Positions 24,210 through 33,294 of a DNA stretch of 39,982 bases are shown here, piece after piece. Each line of letters begins with the position of its first letter. Position 1 is the first letter of the stretch. Both the position numbers and the translations under genes were made by a program. The notes below the pieces were generated by a model. The model was given only the letters and a program-made list of their open reading frames with translations. It made no database searches and was not told the DNA's origin. Origin of the DNA: Endozoicomonas sp. G2_1 (GTDB taxonomy: Bacteria > Pseudomonadota > Gammaproteobacteria > Enterobacterales > Alteromonadaceae); NCBI RefSeq assembly GCF_017744155.1, contig NZ_JAGHQT010000025.1:1-39982 (forward strand), read 5' to 3'.

Positions 24210-25496
24210 ATGAAAAAGCTGTTATCACTTTGTTTTTGTTTACTTATCCCACTCTCCTTGATTACCAAAGCCAATGCAGGTGAACAAGCGGAACAACTCT
24301 TTAAACAACTAGCTCCATCTTTATACCAAATAAAATTAATCGATATCGCCAGTGGTGAAAAATCTTCGATTGGCTCGGCTTTTCAGATTACTGAAGACGG
24401 ACTGATTGCGACAAATTACCACGTCATTTCAGGTTTTGCCCGTCACCCCGAAAAGTACAAGATAGAGTATTTAGACAATAGCGGTAATACCGGCCTACTG
24501 ACCTTAAAGAGCGTTGATATTGTTAACGACTTGGCTTTAGTGAAACGCGATGTCGACGAAAACCAAACAACGAATAACTATTTTAAAATTTCGGCAACAA
24601 CACCAATTAAAGGTGAGCAGCTTTACTCTTTGGGTAACCCTCACGACTTGGGAATGATAGTTGTGCCCGGTACCTACAACGGTCTCAAAAAAGAGTCATT
24701 TAACGAACGTATTCACTTTACCGGTTCAGTTAACTCTGGCATGAGCGGTGGCCCTGTGGTTAACAAAAATGCCGAAGTGGTTGGTATTAACGTCGCAACC
24801 TCAGGTAACCAAATTGGCTTTTTAGTGCCCCATACCAAGTTAGTTAAACTGTTTAGTGACTATCAAGAACTTGGCGGCCAGAACATCGTTGAGCAAATGG
24901 CAACCCAATTGTCAGCTAACCAAGAAAAGCTGCTCAATAGTATGCTCAATAGCCAGTGGCAAATGAGACAATTGGGCAATGGCCAAATTCCCATTATCGA
25001 CGCGCCATTTATTCGTTGTTGGGGTGATTCCAACTCTGACAAAACTGAAGCACTGTATTTTGCCGCAGTCGCTCAATGTGCACTCGACGACGATATTTAC
25101 GTCGATTCACGCTTTTTCACCGGTATGGTCGAAATGGAATTTCGTTATATCGAATCAAAAAAATTGAGTACCACTAAGTTTTATCATCTCTATCAAAACC
25201 TATTTAGCCGAGCTGGCGCCAATAACCAAGTCGACAAAGATGACGTCAGCGAGTTTGAATGTGCCCACAACACGATAACGACCCGAGCAGATGAACACGG
25301 TATGGCAGCTAAGTCAGCATTTTGTACCCGAGCCTACAAAGACTTTCCAAAACTATTCGATGTGGTATTTATCAGCGCGAGTGTTGATCAACAGCAACAA
25401 GGCTTGATTAGTTATTTTAGTTTGTCGGGCGTTGAGCAAGCGCTAAGCCAAGCATTTACTGAGAAATTTATTGAGGCAGTATCGTGGAAACAGTAA
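24210..25496 (+). CDS. secreted trypsin-like serine protease (S1C-like)
   Basis: 428 residues. A signal peptide (1-23, ending KANA) is followed by a chymotrypsin-fold protease domain (about 30-215) with an intact triad: His71 in ATNYHVISG, Asp107 in IVNDLALVK and Ser179 in NSGMSGGPVVN. Unlike DegP there is no PDZ domain. Instead a 200-residue C-terminal region of unknown fold carries five to six cysteines (in IRCWGD, AQCALDD, FECAHN, AFCTRAY). AGGA lies just before the ATG. The stop overlaps the next gene by 13 bases, so the two proteins are surely co-made. Its periplasmic target is not known. Confidence 0.9.
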   Translation: MKKLLSLCFCLLIPLSLITKANAGEQAEQLFKQLAPSLYQIKLIDIASGEKSSIGSAFQITEDGLIATNYHVISGFARHPEKYKIEYLDNSGNTGLLTLKSVDIVNDLALVKRDVDENQTTNNYFKISATTPIKGEQLYSLGNPHDLGMIVVPGTYNGLKKESFNERIHFTGSVNSGMSGGPVVNKNAEVVGINVATSGNQIGFLVPHTKLVKLFSDYQELGGQNIVEQMATQLSANQEKLLNSMLNSQWQMRQLGNGQIPIIDAPFIRCWGDSNSDKTEALYFAAVAQCALDDDIYVDSRFFTGMVEMEFRYIESKKLSTTKFYHLYQNLFSRAGANNQVDKDDVSEFECAHNTITTRADEHGMAAKSAFCTRAYKDFPKLFDVVFISASVDQQQQGLISYFSLSGVEQALSQAFTEKFIEAVSWKQ

Positions 25497-26443
25497 TCAT
25501 TGAAGAAATCAGTAAAGGCCATAAAACGATTAGTCGTCACAAATTCCAACAAGACTCAATTACCATTGGCCGCGGTTACCACAACGACATTATTGTTTCC
25601 GATCCACATGTTTGCCCTGAACACGTCTCACTGGAACACAATGGTGAACACTGGGTTGCCTTTGATCAAGAGAGCGTTAACGGCAGTTTCCTCGACGATA
25701 GCAAAGCATCTGCGCATCAACACATTGTGCGCTCAGGCGATATTATCTCGATTGGCAACAGCCAAGTCAGAATTGTTTTCCCCAATCACCCAGTTGCTGA
25801 AAGTATTCGCTTTTCGCCACTAGAAAATTTCGTCAATTTCGCCAGCCAGCCTTGGCTACTAACAACGGTGATTGCGCTCTTTAGCAGCGTTATCGGTTAT
25901 TTGTTCTTTTTAGGGCAAGCGAAAGAAGTTACCTCAAGCCTCATTTTTGTCAGAGCTATCGGCTTTACCTTAATGTTCGCACTGTGGCCATTTGGCGTTG
26001 CGCTAGTCTCACACTTAACCAAAAACAATGCCCGGGTTTTTGCCCAGCTTGGCGTTAGTTTTATCTTCTTTAATTTATGGTGGCTCAGTGACTTACTCGA
26101 GTCCTTAGTTGCCTTTAACTTTTCGAGTAACTGGCCCATTGTCAACGTGATTGCCCTAGTGCCAATTGCAGCATCCTTTGGATTGTTTTGGTTTAACTGC
26201 TACGTTAGCTTTCACATGTCGCCGGTGCGCAGAAATGTCATTACCGTAGGTTTAACCATACTGTTTTTTGGCGGTAACTTTTTAATTGGCTTAAGCAAGC
26301 AGCCAGAGTTCAATCCAAACCCTGAATACAACGCCACTGTACTATCGCCGGCATTTTTATTTACACCGAATACGCCAGCAAAAGATTTTGTTCAAAGTAC
26401 CAACGAGCTTTTTGACAAAGCGAGAGCAGAGGCTGACAAGTAA
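25484..26443 (+). CDS. FHA-domain membrane protein paired with the protease
   Basis: 319 residues. The start is GTG at 25484, supported by GAGG 7 bases upstream and overlap with the protease gene. Residues 20-98 form a forkhead-associated phospho-threonine-binding domain: ITIGRGYHNDIIVSDPHVCP EHVSLEHNG and SVNGSFLDD, with the family Gly-Arg (29-30), His47 and Asn66-Gly67. The usual Ser before the His is replaced (PEH). About five membrane helices follow (from LLTTVIALFSSVIGYLFFLG to ITVGLTILFFGGNFLIGL), then a short tail. Cytosolic sensing coupled through the membrane to a periplasmic protease is a reasonable inference; no kinase is adjacent. Confidence 0.9.
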   Translation: METVIIEEISKGHKTISRHKFQQDSITIGRGYHNDIIVSDPHVCPEHVSLEHNGEHWVAFDQESVNGSFLDDSKASAHQHIVRSGDIISIGNSQVRIVFPNHPVAESIRFSPLENFVNFASQPWLLTTVIALFSSVIGYLFFLGQAKEVTSSLIFVRAIGFTLMFALWPFGVALVSHLTKNNARVFAQLGVSFIFFNLWWLSDLLESLVAFNFSSNWPIVNVIALVPIAASFGLFWFNCYVSFHMSPVRRNVITVGLTILFFGGNFLIGLSKQPEFNPNPEYNATVLSPAFLFTPNTPAKDFVQSTNELFDKARAEADK

Positions 26444-26453
26444 TAGCCGAAAA

Positions 26454-26479
26454 AAAAGGTGGGATAATACCCACCTTTT
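26454..26479. terminator. bidirectional terminator between the FHA gene and trpS
   Basis: The 10-bp stem AAAAGGTGGG / CCCACCTTTT with loop ATAATA, and A/T tracts on both sides, lies between convergent stops. Confidence 0.92.
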
Positions 26480-26501
26480 CATCACCTAAACAACTCATCA
26501 C

Positions 26502-27506
26502 TTATGGTTTAGCGATAAAACCTATCGAGTCGTAAACTTTCTCTAAAACGCTGCTTGCGCGCTCAGACGCTTTGTCAGCACCTTGACGCATAACTTGGTC
26601 TAAGAATGCTTGGTCGTTGCGATATTGGTGATACTTTTCTTGAATCGGTTCAAGTAAAGCAACAACCGCATCTGCAACATCGCCTTTTAAGTGGCCATAC
26701 ATTTTGTCTTCGTAATGTGGTACTAAGCTTTCAATACTTTGACCAGTAGTACACGACAACAACGACAACAAGTTAGAAACACCCGGTTTTTCAGCTACGT
26801 CAAAGTAGATACGTGCTTGCTCGTCTGAGTCAGTCACTGCGCGCTTAATCTTTTTAGTGATCTTTTTAGTGTCTTCTAACAAGCCAATAAAGTTGTTGGT
26901 GTTGTCGTCTGACTTAGACATTTTCTTGAGCGGATCTTGCAAGCTCATAATGCGTGCGCCGAATTCTGGAATATGAGGATCCGGCACGGTAAAAACATCA
27001 CCGTATAAGTTGTTAAAACGCGTGGCAATATCACGCGCTAACTCTAAGTGTTGCTTTTGATCATCGCCAACTGGCACGCGATCAGCGCTGTATAGTAAGA
27101 TATCCGCCGCCATTAATACTGGATAAGTGAACAAACCCGAGTTCATATTAGCTTCTGATTTTTGCGACTTATCTTTGTACTGGGTCATGCGGTTAAGCTC
27201 ACCCATTTGCGTATAACAGTTTAATACCCAGCTCAGCTGAGCGTGCTCTGGTACATGCGACTGAATAAATATAGTGCTCTTTTCTGGATCAACACCACAA
27301 GCCAAGTACAAGGCTAAGCCGTCTAAGGTCGCTTTGCGCAATGCAGCTGGATCAGGACGCACAGTAATTGCATGTTGGTCAACCAACATATAATAGCAGT
27401 TGTGATCGTCTTGCATGTCTACCCACTGACGCAATGCGCCAAGGTAGTTACCTATGGTTAGTTCGCCTGATGGCTGACAACCACTTAATACAATAGGTTT
27501 ACTCAT
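26502..27506 (-). CDS. trpS: tryptophanyl-tRNA synthetase
   Basis: 334 residues, identical to the E. coli length. Class I synthetase charging tRNA-Trp. [18 protein letters not shown] (8-25) includes the HIGH-type signature [13 protein letters not shown] (about 194-202) is the KMSKS loop. [12 protein letters not shown] and [12 protein letters not shown] are typical of bacterial TrpRS. It is the last gene of the leftward rpe-trpS pair; in E. coli gph stands between them, but here there are only 76 bp. Confidence 0.98.
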   Translation of the reverse strand: MSKPIVLSGCQPSGELTIGNYLGALRQWVDMQDDHNCYYMLVDQHAITVRPDPAALRKATLDGLALYLACGVDPEKSTIFIQSHVPEHAQLSWVLNCYTQMGELNRMTQYKDKSQKSEANMNSGLFTYPVLMAADILLYSADRVPVGDDQKQHLELARDIATRFNNLYGDVFTVPDPHIPEFGARIMSLQDPLKKMSKSDDNTNNFIGLLEDTKKITKKIKRAVTDSDEQARIYFDVAEKPGVSNLLSLLSCTTGQSIESLVPHYEDKMYGHLKGDVADAVVALLEPIQEKYHQYRNDQAFLDQVMRQGADKASERASSVLEKVYDSIGFIAKP

Positions 27507-27582
27507 TTTTTTCCTTTTAGCTAAACAGCCTAAACACTGCTTACCTTTTTTACTTAAATAACTTACTTGGCGACGTTAGCTG

Positions 27583-28254
27583 CTATTTCACGGTTGCTAG
27601 CTGCGCACGCATTTGTTCGATAACCACTTGATAATCTGGTTGTGAAAATATCGCCGAACCAGCGACAAACATATCGGCGCCCGCTTCTGCGATTTCAGCA
27701 ATATTATCGACTTTTACGCCGCCATCAATTTCCAAACGAATATCTCGACCACTCTCAGCAATTTTTTCTTTCACCAATCTTAATTTATCAAGCGTTGATG
27801 GAATAAACGACTGACCGCCAAAACCTGGGTTTACCGACATCAATAAAATAACATCAAGCTTATCCATGACAAAATCTAAACAGTGTAATGGCGTTGCTGG
27901 GTTTAGCACCAAACCCGCTTGGCAGCCGTGGTCTTTAATTAGCTGCAAGCTTCGATCGATGTGATCACTGGCTTCTGGATGAAAGGTAATAATACTGGCG
28001 CCTGCTTTAGCAAACTCAGGAATTAGGCTGTCGACCGGCTTAACCATAAGGTGGACATCGATTGGTGCGGTAATGCCGTAGTCGCGCAGTGATTTACACA
28101 CCATAGAGCCAAAGGTCAAATTGGGAACGAAGTGATTGTCCATGACATCAAAGTGAACAACATCGGCGCCAGCCGCTAATACTCGTTCAACATCTTCCCC
28201 CAAACGCGCAAAATCAGCCGATAAAATCGACGGTGCAATCAAAAAATCAGACAT
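27583..28254 (-). CDS. rpe: ribulose-phosphate 3-epimerase
   Basis: 223 residues, family length. Interconverts ribulose-5-P and xylulose-5-P in the pentose phosphate pathway. Visible are the TIM-barrel blocks [34 protein letters not shown] (metal and catalytic Asp), HLMV, the [14 protein letters not shown] phosphate loop and [10 protein letters not shown]. The ATG is preceded by an unusually G-rich ribosome site (GGGGGGTAGG). Usually next to dam; here a rightward porin/DUF2970 pair is inserted between them. Confidence 0.98.
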   Translation of the reverse strand: MSDFLIAPSILSADFARLGEDVERVLAAGADVVHFDVMDNHFVPNLTFGSMVCKSLRDYGITAPIDVHLMVKPVDSLIPEFAKAGASIITFHPEASDHIDRSLQLIKDHGCQAGLVLNPATPLHCLDFVMDKLDVILLMSVNPGFGGQSFIPSTLDKLRLVKEKIAESGRDIRLEIDGGVKVDNIAEIAEAGADMFVAGSAIFSQPDYQVVIEQMRAQLATVK

Positions 28255-28575
28255 AACCTACCCCCCAGAAAAATCAGCGCTACTTTACCTAAAGGTTGGC
28301 GATTATTGAAGCAATAATTCAGATTTATTCTTCCACGTAAATAACGAGGCTCGCTAACAAGCACTGCTCGTTTTTTGTGCCAAGATCGTGAATTTTGCGC
28401 ACCACAATAGAGCAAACGCACTATTTTATTTAAACCTCAAATTTTCCAGCCCTTTAAATTATTGATTTTACTTGCAATTTTTTTCTTTCGCGGACTAGGC
28501 AAGCGGGCATTGTCTTTGCTCCGGCTATATCAGCAATTTACTCACAACAACAATTACTAAATAGAGAGAGAAAAC
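28255..28575. other. divergent intergenic region between rpe and the porin gene
   Basis: It should carry the promoters of rpe (leftward) and of the porin gene (rightward). No clear gene: a 60-codon leftward frame overlapping the rpe start has an unconvincing composition. An inverted repeat AACGAG / CTCGTT followed by a T-tract (about 28346-28375) is the only structure noted, and it is weak. The GAGAGAGAAA before 28576 is the porin ribosome site. Confidence 0.4.
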
Positions 28576-29295
28576 ATGAAAAAATCATTAGTATCAATTG
28601 CCTTAACAGCTGCATTGGCCAGTACCGCTTTTATTTCAACTCAAGCATCAGCAGAAGTCACCGCCAATGCGTCAGCAACATCTAACTACATCTGGCGTGG
28701 TTTAACACAAACCATTAACCAAGCAGCGATTCAAGGTGGTATCGATTACTCGCACGAAAGTGGTTTTTATGCCGGTACATGGGTGTCAAACGTTGAGTAT
28801 GCTCCAGGCGATGATTTCTCATATGAGCACGACCTATACTTCGGTTTTTCTGGTGAAGTAGACGGTATTTCTTACGATGTTGGTTACCTTTACTACAACT
28901 ATGATGATGTCGCTAACTTCGACTTTGCTGAAATTTATGGCTCAGTCGGCTATGGCGGCTTCACTTTATCGTTAAACGTATTGGCACACACTGAAGCTGA
29001 CGAAGGTGCAGGTCAAGACTTTGGTTTTGGTCAAGCAACATACACCGCGCTCGACTACACAACGACTGTTTTGAACGAAACTGAGTTGACCTTCCACGTT
29101 GGTTACCACGACGGTGATTTCAACGAAGCGTTCAACGGTGTCCCTGAATCATACTTAGATTACGGTGTTAGCGTTTCTAAAAACGGTTTCACTTTAGCTG
29201 TTACAGACACTGACTTAGAAGATAGTGGCTCTGACGGTTTAGACAACGATGAAATCAAATTCACTGTTAGCTACAGCGTAGACTTCGAATTATAA
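28576..29295 (+). CDS. TorF-family putative porin
   Basis: 239 residues with a signal peptide (1-26, ending TQASA-EV). Mature chain begins NASATSNYIWRGLTQT, the hallmark of the TorF/Gcw_chp family, and continues as amphipathic beta strands rich in Tyr, Phe and Asp (WVSNVEY, YDVGYLYYNYD, FAEIYGSVGYG), ending SYSVDFEL with a terminal hydrophobic residue after an aromatic as in outer-membrane barrels. Function in uptake is assumed, not shown. A strong terminator follows. Confidence 0.92.
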   Translation: MKKSLVSIALTAALASTAFISTQASAEVTANASATSNYIWRGLTQTINQAAIQGGIDYSHESGFYAGTWVSNVEYAPGDDFSYEHDLYFGFSGEVDGISYDVGYLYYNYDDVANFDFAEIYGSVGYGGFTLSLNVLAHTEADEGAGQDFGFGQATYTALDYTTTVLNETELTFHVGYHDGDFNEAFNGVPESYLDYGVSVSKNGFTLAVTDTDLEDSGSDGLDNDEIKFTVSYSVDFEL

Positions 29296-29323
29296 TACTG
29301 TCGTAATTCATTGACGTTTAAAT

Positions 29324-29357
29324 AAAACCTAGTTGTTTAAAACAACTAGGTTTTTTT
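29324..29357 (+). terminator. terminator of the porin gene
   Basis: A perfect 14-bp stem, AAAACCTAGTTGTT / AACAACTAGGTTTT, with loop TAA, then seven T. Confidence 0.95.
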
Positions 29358-29451
29358 ATGCCTATTGAACACAATTGCCAGTGACTAAAAAATATTCAAT
29401 ACTAAGACCAATACGCATAACTATGCTCGTCTTATAAAAGTTAACAATGAT

Positions 29452-29649
29452 ATGAAAAACGCGAAAGGTATAGGGTTTATTGAAACCGCAAAAAGCGTTG
29501 CCATGGCATTTTTGGGTGTACAAAGTGACAAGAATCGCCATCGCGACTTTAATCAGGGCCAGTTTTCACACTTTGTGATTGCCGGGTTAATCGGCGTGAT
29601 TTTGTTTATCACAAGCTTAGTGGCTATTGTTTCAATCGTGCTTCCTTAA
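29452..29649 (+). CDS. DUF2970 small membrane protein
   Basis: 65 residues. The pattern GIGFIETAKSVAMAFLGVQSDKNRHRDF followed by one C-terminal helix (about 42-63, FVIAGLIGVILFITSLVAIV) is the DUF2970 family. Function unknown; it is found in many beta- and gammaproteobacteria. It is separate from the porin gene because of the terminator between them, and convergent with dam. Confidence 0.88.
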   Translation: MKNAKGIGFIETAKSVAMAFLGVQSDKNRHRDFNQGQFSHFVIAGLIGVILFITSLVAIVSIVLP

Positions 29650-29681
29650 AGCACAAAATGCACTAGCTGATATCAGTGAAG

Positions 29682-30509
29682 CTATCTGTTTTTATTGCGA
29701 TAAAGAGCCAATAACTCATCGACTTTCTTGCGACCATTGCCCTTTTGACTAATGGTACGAGCCACTTTAATTTTTTTGATCTTGTCGGCGTGCTCGTAAA
29801 TCTTGCGAGTCCATATCGTATCGTGATTACTCAGCAATACTGCAACATCTGGTACTGCTAACACCTCTTCGGCTGCGTTGGCTAAGTCAGCTTGTTCGTC
29901 TAAGCCAAAACCATTGCCAGCATAGCTAGTAAAGCTCGCGGTTTTACTTAGCGGGACGTAAGGCGGATCGCAATAAAAAACGTCACCACTGGCTGCTTGG
30001 GCAAAACTTTCTCGATAACCTTGGCAAACAAAAGTAGCACGTTGCGCTTTTTCGGCAAAAAACAATAACTCATTTTCTGGAAAGTACGGCTTTTTGTATT
30101 TGCCAAAGGGTACGTTATAACCGCCAGATTTATTGTAGCGACACAAACCATTGTAGCCGTGGCGGTTGAGGTACAAAAACAATAACGAACGCTGGTATTT
30201 ACATGTACTGGCGTTAAATTGGCTGCGCAATTCGTAGTATTGTTCGGGACAATTGTAGATTTGATCAAACAAAACGCGAGCATCAGCAATAAACTTGTCA
30301 GGTTGCTGTTGTAAGGTTTGGTATAGATGAATTAAATCCTGATTAATATCACTGAGTAAGTACTCTTGATAATCAGTATTTAGAAAGATAGCACCAGCGC
30401 CAACAAAGGGCTCAACTAAGCGCTCGCCCTTTGGCAACATTTTCGCAATAACATCGCTAAGGCCGTATTTACCGCCAGCCCACTTTAAAAATGCGCGATG
30501 TTTTTTCAT
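29682..30509 (-). CDS. dam: DNA adenine methylase (GATC)
   Basis: 275 residues (278 in E. coli). Class alpha N6-adenine methyltransferase for GATC sites, used in mismatch repair and replication timing. N-terminal FLKWAGGKYGL (8-17), SAM-binding VEPFVGAGAIFLN (32-44) and the catalytic DPPY at 181-184, the same numbers as in E. coli Dam, are all present. Leftward like rpe and trpS, to which it is usually joined. Its partner damX is not in the window: the next upstream gene is proA. Confidence 0.97.
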   Translation of the reverse strand: MKKHRAFLKWAGGKYGLSDVIAKMLPKGERLVEPFVGAGAIFLNTDYQEYLLSDINQDLIHLYQTLQQQPDKFIADARVLFDQIYNCPEQYYELRSQFNASTCKYQRSLLFLYLNRHGYNGLCRYNKSGGYNVPFGKYKKPYFPENELLFFAEKAQRATFVCQGYRESFAQAASGDVFYCDPPYVPLSKTASFTSYAGNGFGLDEQADLANAAEEVLAVPDVAVLLSNHDTIWTRKIYEHADKIKKIKVARTISQKGNGRKKVDELLALYRNKNR

Positions 30510-30638
30510 TGATTAAACTACCAAAATTGAGATTGCTATACGCTACAGCGCAGAAAACTGCCAAAGGCGGCGATTGTATCGTGAATCAAGCTCGATTGAA
30601 ACGAATAAAATCGCCCGATGCCAAGCGTTTAATCAATT

Positions 30639-31901
30639 TTAATCTCGTACTTGACCATCGCCGACCACGACGAATTTTTCCGTGGTTAATGCGGCTAATC
30701 CCATCGGTCCATAAGCGTGTAATTTACTGGTTGAAATACCAATTTCAGAACCAAGCCCCAACTGGCCACCATCAGAAAATCGCGATGAGGCATTAATCAT
30801 GACTACTGACGAATTAATAGTGCGGACAAAGCGCTGAGCGCGGGAAATATCCTGACTCACAATAACTTCGGTGTGATCTGAGCTAAATTTATTAATGTGA
30901 TCAATGGCAGCATCAAAGCCATCAACCACTTTAACCGCGATTTCTTGCGCTAAATATTCAGCGGCAAAATCGTCTTCAGTGGCCAATTCGGCGTTATCAA
31001 AATACGCTTGGCTGTTTTGACATGCGTGAATTTTCACAGAAAATGCTGACAGCGCCTGAGCAGCTTGTGGTAAAAAGGTTTCGGCAATATCGCTATGCAC
31101 CAAGAGTGTTTCTATTGCATTACACGCACTTGGCCGTTGAGTTTTACCATTAACCAATAAATTGGTGGCTTTGTCTAAATCGGCAAACTTGTCGATAAAC
31201 AAGTGGCAAACGCCTTTAAAGTGCTGAATTACTGGGATTTGGCTGTGCTCGGTAACATAGCGGATCAGGCCTTCACCACCGCGTGGAATCACTAAATCAA
31301 TGGTTTCACGCTGTTTCAATAACTGTTCGATAACCGCACGGCTGGTATCGGGAATAACCGAAACTACACCTTCATTTAAGCCGTGTCGCGCCAATACTCT
31401 ATGTAAACACTTAGCCAAAACTAAATTGCTGTGAATGGCCTCAGAGCCACCGCGTAAAATAACCGCATTGCCAGATTTTAAACACAGTGCCGCCGCTTCC
31501 GCGGTAACATTGGGTCTAGCTTCGTAAATCATCGCAATCACGCCAAGTGGGATGCGCATTTTACTCACTTGAATACCATTTGGACGAATAGTGGTATTAG
31601 CCATAGAGCCAACCGGATCAGCGAGATTCACGATATCGCGAATGGCATCGCTGATCCCTTTAACTCTCGCTTCGGTTAACAATAAACGGTCAAGCATGGC
31701 TTCACTGAGGCCTTTGGCACGACCGGCATCAATATCTTTGACGTTTTCCAGCAAAATTTCAGCGCTGGCCTGCTCTATTTCAACAGCCATATCGGTGAGC
31801 AGTTGATTTTTTTGCTGTTCATTTAAATTGGCAACCGCCCTACTCGCGGCCTTTGCCTGAGCCGCCATTTCAGTCATTGAGAAATTGTTTTGTTCTGACA
31901 T
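30639..31901 (-). CDS. proA: gamma-glutamyl phosphate reductase
   Basis: 420 residues, family length. It reduces gamma-glutamyl phosphate to glutamate semialdehyde with NADPH, second step of proline synthesis. Aldehyde-dehydrogenase fold with NTTIRPNG, YEARPNVTAEAAALCLKSGNAVILRGG, and the catalytic Cys in TQRPSACNAIETLLV. The C-terminal NASSRFSDGGQLGLGSEIGIST and GPMGLAALTT are typical. It follows proB by 68 bp in a proBA operon. Confidence 0.98.
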   Translation of the reverse strand: MSEQNNFSMTEMAAQAKAASRAVANLNEQQKNQLLTDMAVEIEQASAEILLENVKDIDAGRAKGLSEAMLDRLLLTEARVKGISDAIRDIVNLADPVGSMANTTIRPNGIQVSKMRIPLGVIAMIYEARPNVTAEAAALCLKSGNAVILRGGSEAIHSNLVLAKCLHRVLARHGLNEGVVSVIPDTSRAVIEQLLKQRETIDLVIPRGGEGLIRYVTEHSQIPVIQHFKGVCHLFIDKFADLDKATNLLVNGKTQRPSACNAIETLLVHSDIAETFLPQAAQALSAFSVKIHACQNSQAYFDNAELATEDDFAAEYLAQEIAVKVVDGFDAAIDHINKFSSDHTEVIVSQDISRAQRFVRTINSSVVMINASSRFSDGGQLGLGSEIGISTSKLHAYGPMGLAALTTEKFVVVGDGQVRD

Positions 31902-31969
31902 TTTTTACTCTTTATTTATTCTTTACTGTTGCCATTCACCCAAGCAAAGCTCGCTCGGGTTTGACTAGA

Positions 31970-33073
31970 TCATTTATCAACTAACACCATGTCGTCGCGG
32001 TGCACCACGACTTTACTTGGGCAATAGCCAAGTAGCTGTTCAATCTGTTCACTGTTAACGCCAGCGAGTTTTGCCAAATCTCGGTCGCCATACTGACAAA
32101 TCCCTTTCGCAATCGCCTGCCCTGACTCTTTTGCGATTATGTCGACCGACTCACCGGCGGCAAAACGGCCTGCTACCTCGACAATGCCAGACGGTAACAA
32201 AGACGCGCCTTTCTGCGTTAACGCCCGTACGGCACCATTGTCGAGCAAGAGTGCGCCACTGCTTTTTAGGGTGTGTTTAAGCCAATGTTTTTTCGCTTTT
32301 ACTGCTGCTTGGCTAGCAACAAAACGAGTACCAGGATTGTCACCCTGCAGCAATTGTTCAAAAACCTGATTGCGGCTACCGTTGATAATATAAGTATCAA
32401 TCCCGTTCTCAATGGCTTTTTCCGCCGCTTGAATCTTGGTTTTCATACCACCAGTGGCAATGTGATTCTTGGTCGCTCCCGCCATTGCATAGAGCTCTTC
32501 GGTGATTTCACTAATTTCACTGAACATTTTAGCGCTTGGATTAGAGCGCGGGTCGCTATCGAAAACTCCGTCAACATCACTAAGGATAAACAAACTATCA
32601 GCATCGGCAACCAGTGCCACTAAGGCAGCAAGGTTGTCGTTGTCCCCTACTTTAAGCTCATCGGTGGCAACGGTATCGTTTTCGTTAACAATCGGAATCA
32701 CGTCATTGTCGAGCAAAATGCGCAAGGTATTCTTGATGTTGATATAGCGCTGACGATCTTTGAGGTCACCATGAGTGATCAACAACTGACTGCACGGCAC
32801 ATCAAAAAAGCGCTGCCAGTTTGCCATCATTTGCATTTGGCCAACCGAGGCCATCGCTTGTTTGGTGGGAATCGAGGGATTGGGAGAACCGTGCTGAATT
32901 AACTGTCGGCCAGCGGCAACGCTGCCCGATGAGACAATAATCACTTCTTTGCCCGCTTGGCGACACTCATTGATAAAGCGCGCAATTGGCAAAATATGCT
33001 GACCACTACAGCCCTTGCCATTTGGCGAGACTAAAGCACTGCCAACTTTGATCACAGCACGATTAAACTTCAT
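31970..33073 (-). CDS. proB: glutamate 5-kinase
   Basis: 367 residues, same as E. coli. Phosphorylates glutamate, first and feedback-inhibited step of proline synthesis. The kinase domain (1-260) shows VIKVGSALVSPNG, IVSSGSVAAGRQLI, VNENDTVATDELKVGDNDNLAALVA and ATGGMKTKIQAAE. The C-terminal PUA domain (about 275-367) includes SSGALLLDNGAVRAL and SLLPSGIVEVAGRFAAGE. First gene of proBA; about 220 bp of non-coding DNA precede it. Confidence 0.98.
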   Translation of the reverse strand: MKFNRAVIKVGSALVSPNGKGCSGQHILPIARFINECRQAGKEVIIVSSGSVAAGRQLIQHGSPNPSIPTKQAMASVGQMQMMANWQRFFDVPCSQLLITHGDLKDRQRYINIKNTLRILLDNDVIPIVNENDTVATDELKVGDNDNLAALVALVADADSLFILSDVDGVFDSDPRSNPSAKMFSEISEITEELYAMAGATKNHIATGGMKTKIQAAEKAIENGIDTYIINGSRNQVFEQLLQGDNPGTRFVASQAAVKAKKHWLKHTLKSSGALLLDNGAVRALTQKGASLLPSGIVEVAGRFAAGESVDIIAKESGQAIAKGICQYGDRDLAKLAGVNSEQIEQLLGYCPSKVVVHRDDMVLVDK

Positions 33074-33294
33074 TATTTCCCCCTTTGTGTACTTGCTTTA
33101 AGCATGCACGTAAATCAAAGGGTTTGGCAATAAAGATTTGCAGTTTATTTAGACAAGAATGCTCTTATTAATAGCATTAACCAGATTTTAACAATTTTTT
33201 CTATTCAAACTCTTTAAAACACTAAGATCTGTCTCTGAAAACAGACCAAAAATGCCAAGATAAAAATAAATTGACGTTTTTGTACACATTGCCA

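Noticed and set aside
28239-28421. 60-codon leftward frame before rpe
   Set aside because: Overlaps the rpe start in another frame and its composition shows no sign of a real protein.
33229-33252. Hairpin TCTGT/ACAGA downstream of speE as terminator
   Set aside because: Stem of five pairs and no T-tract on the minus strand.
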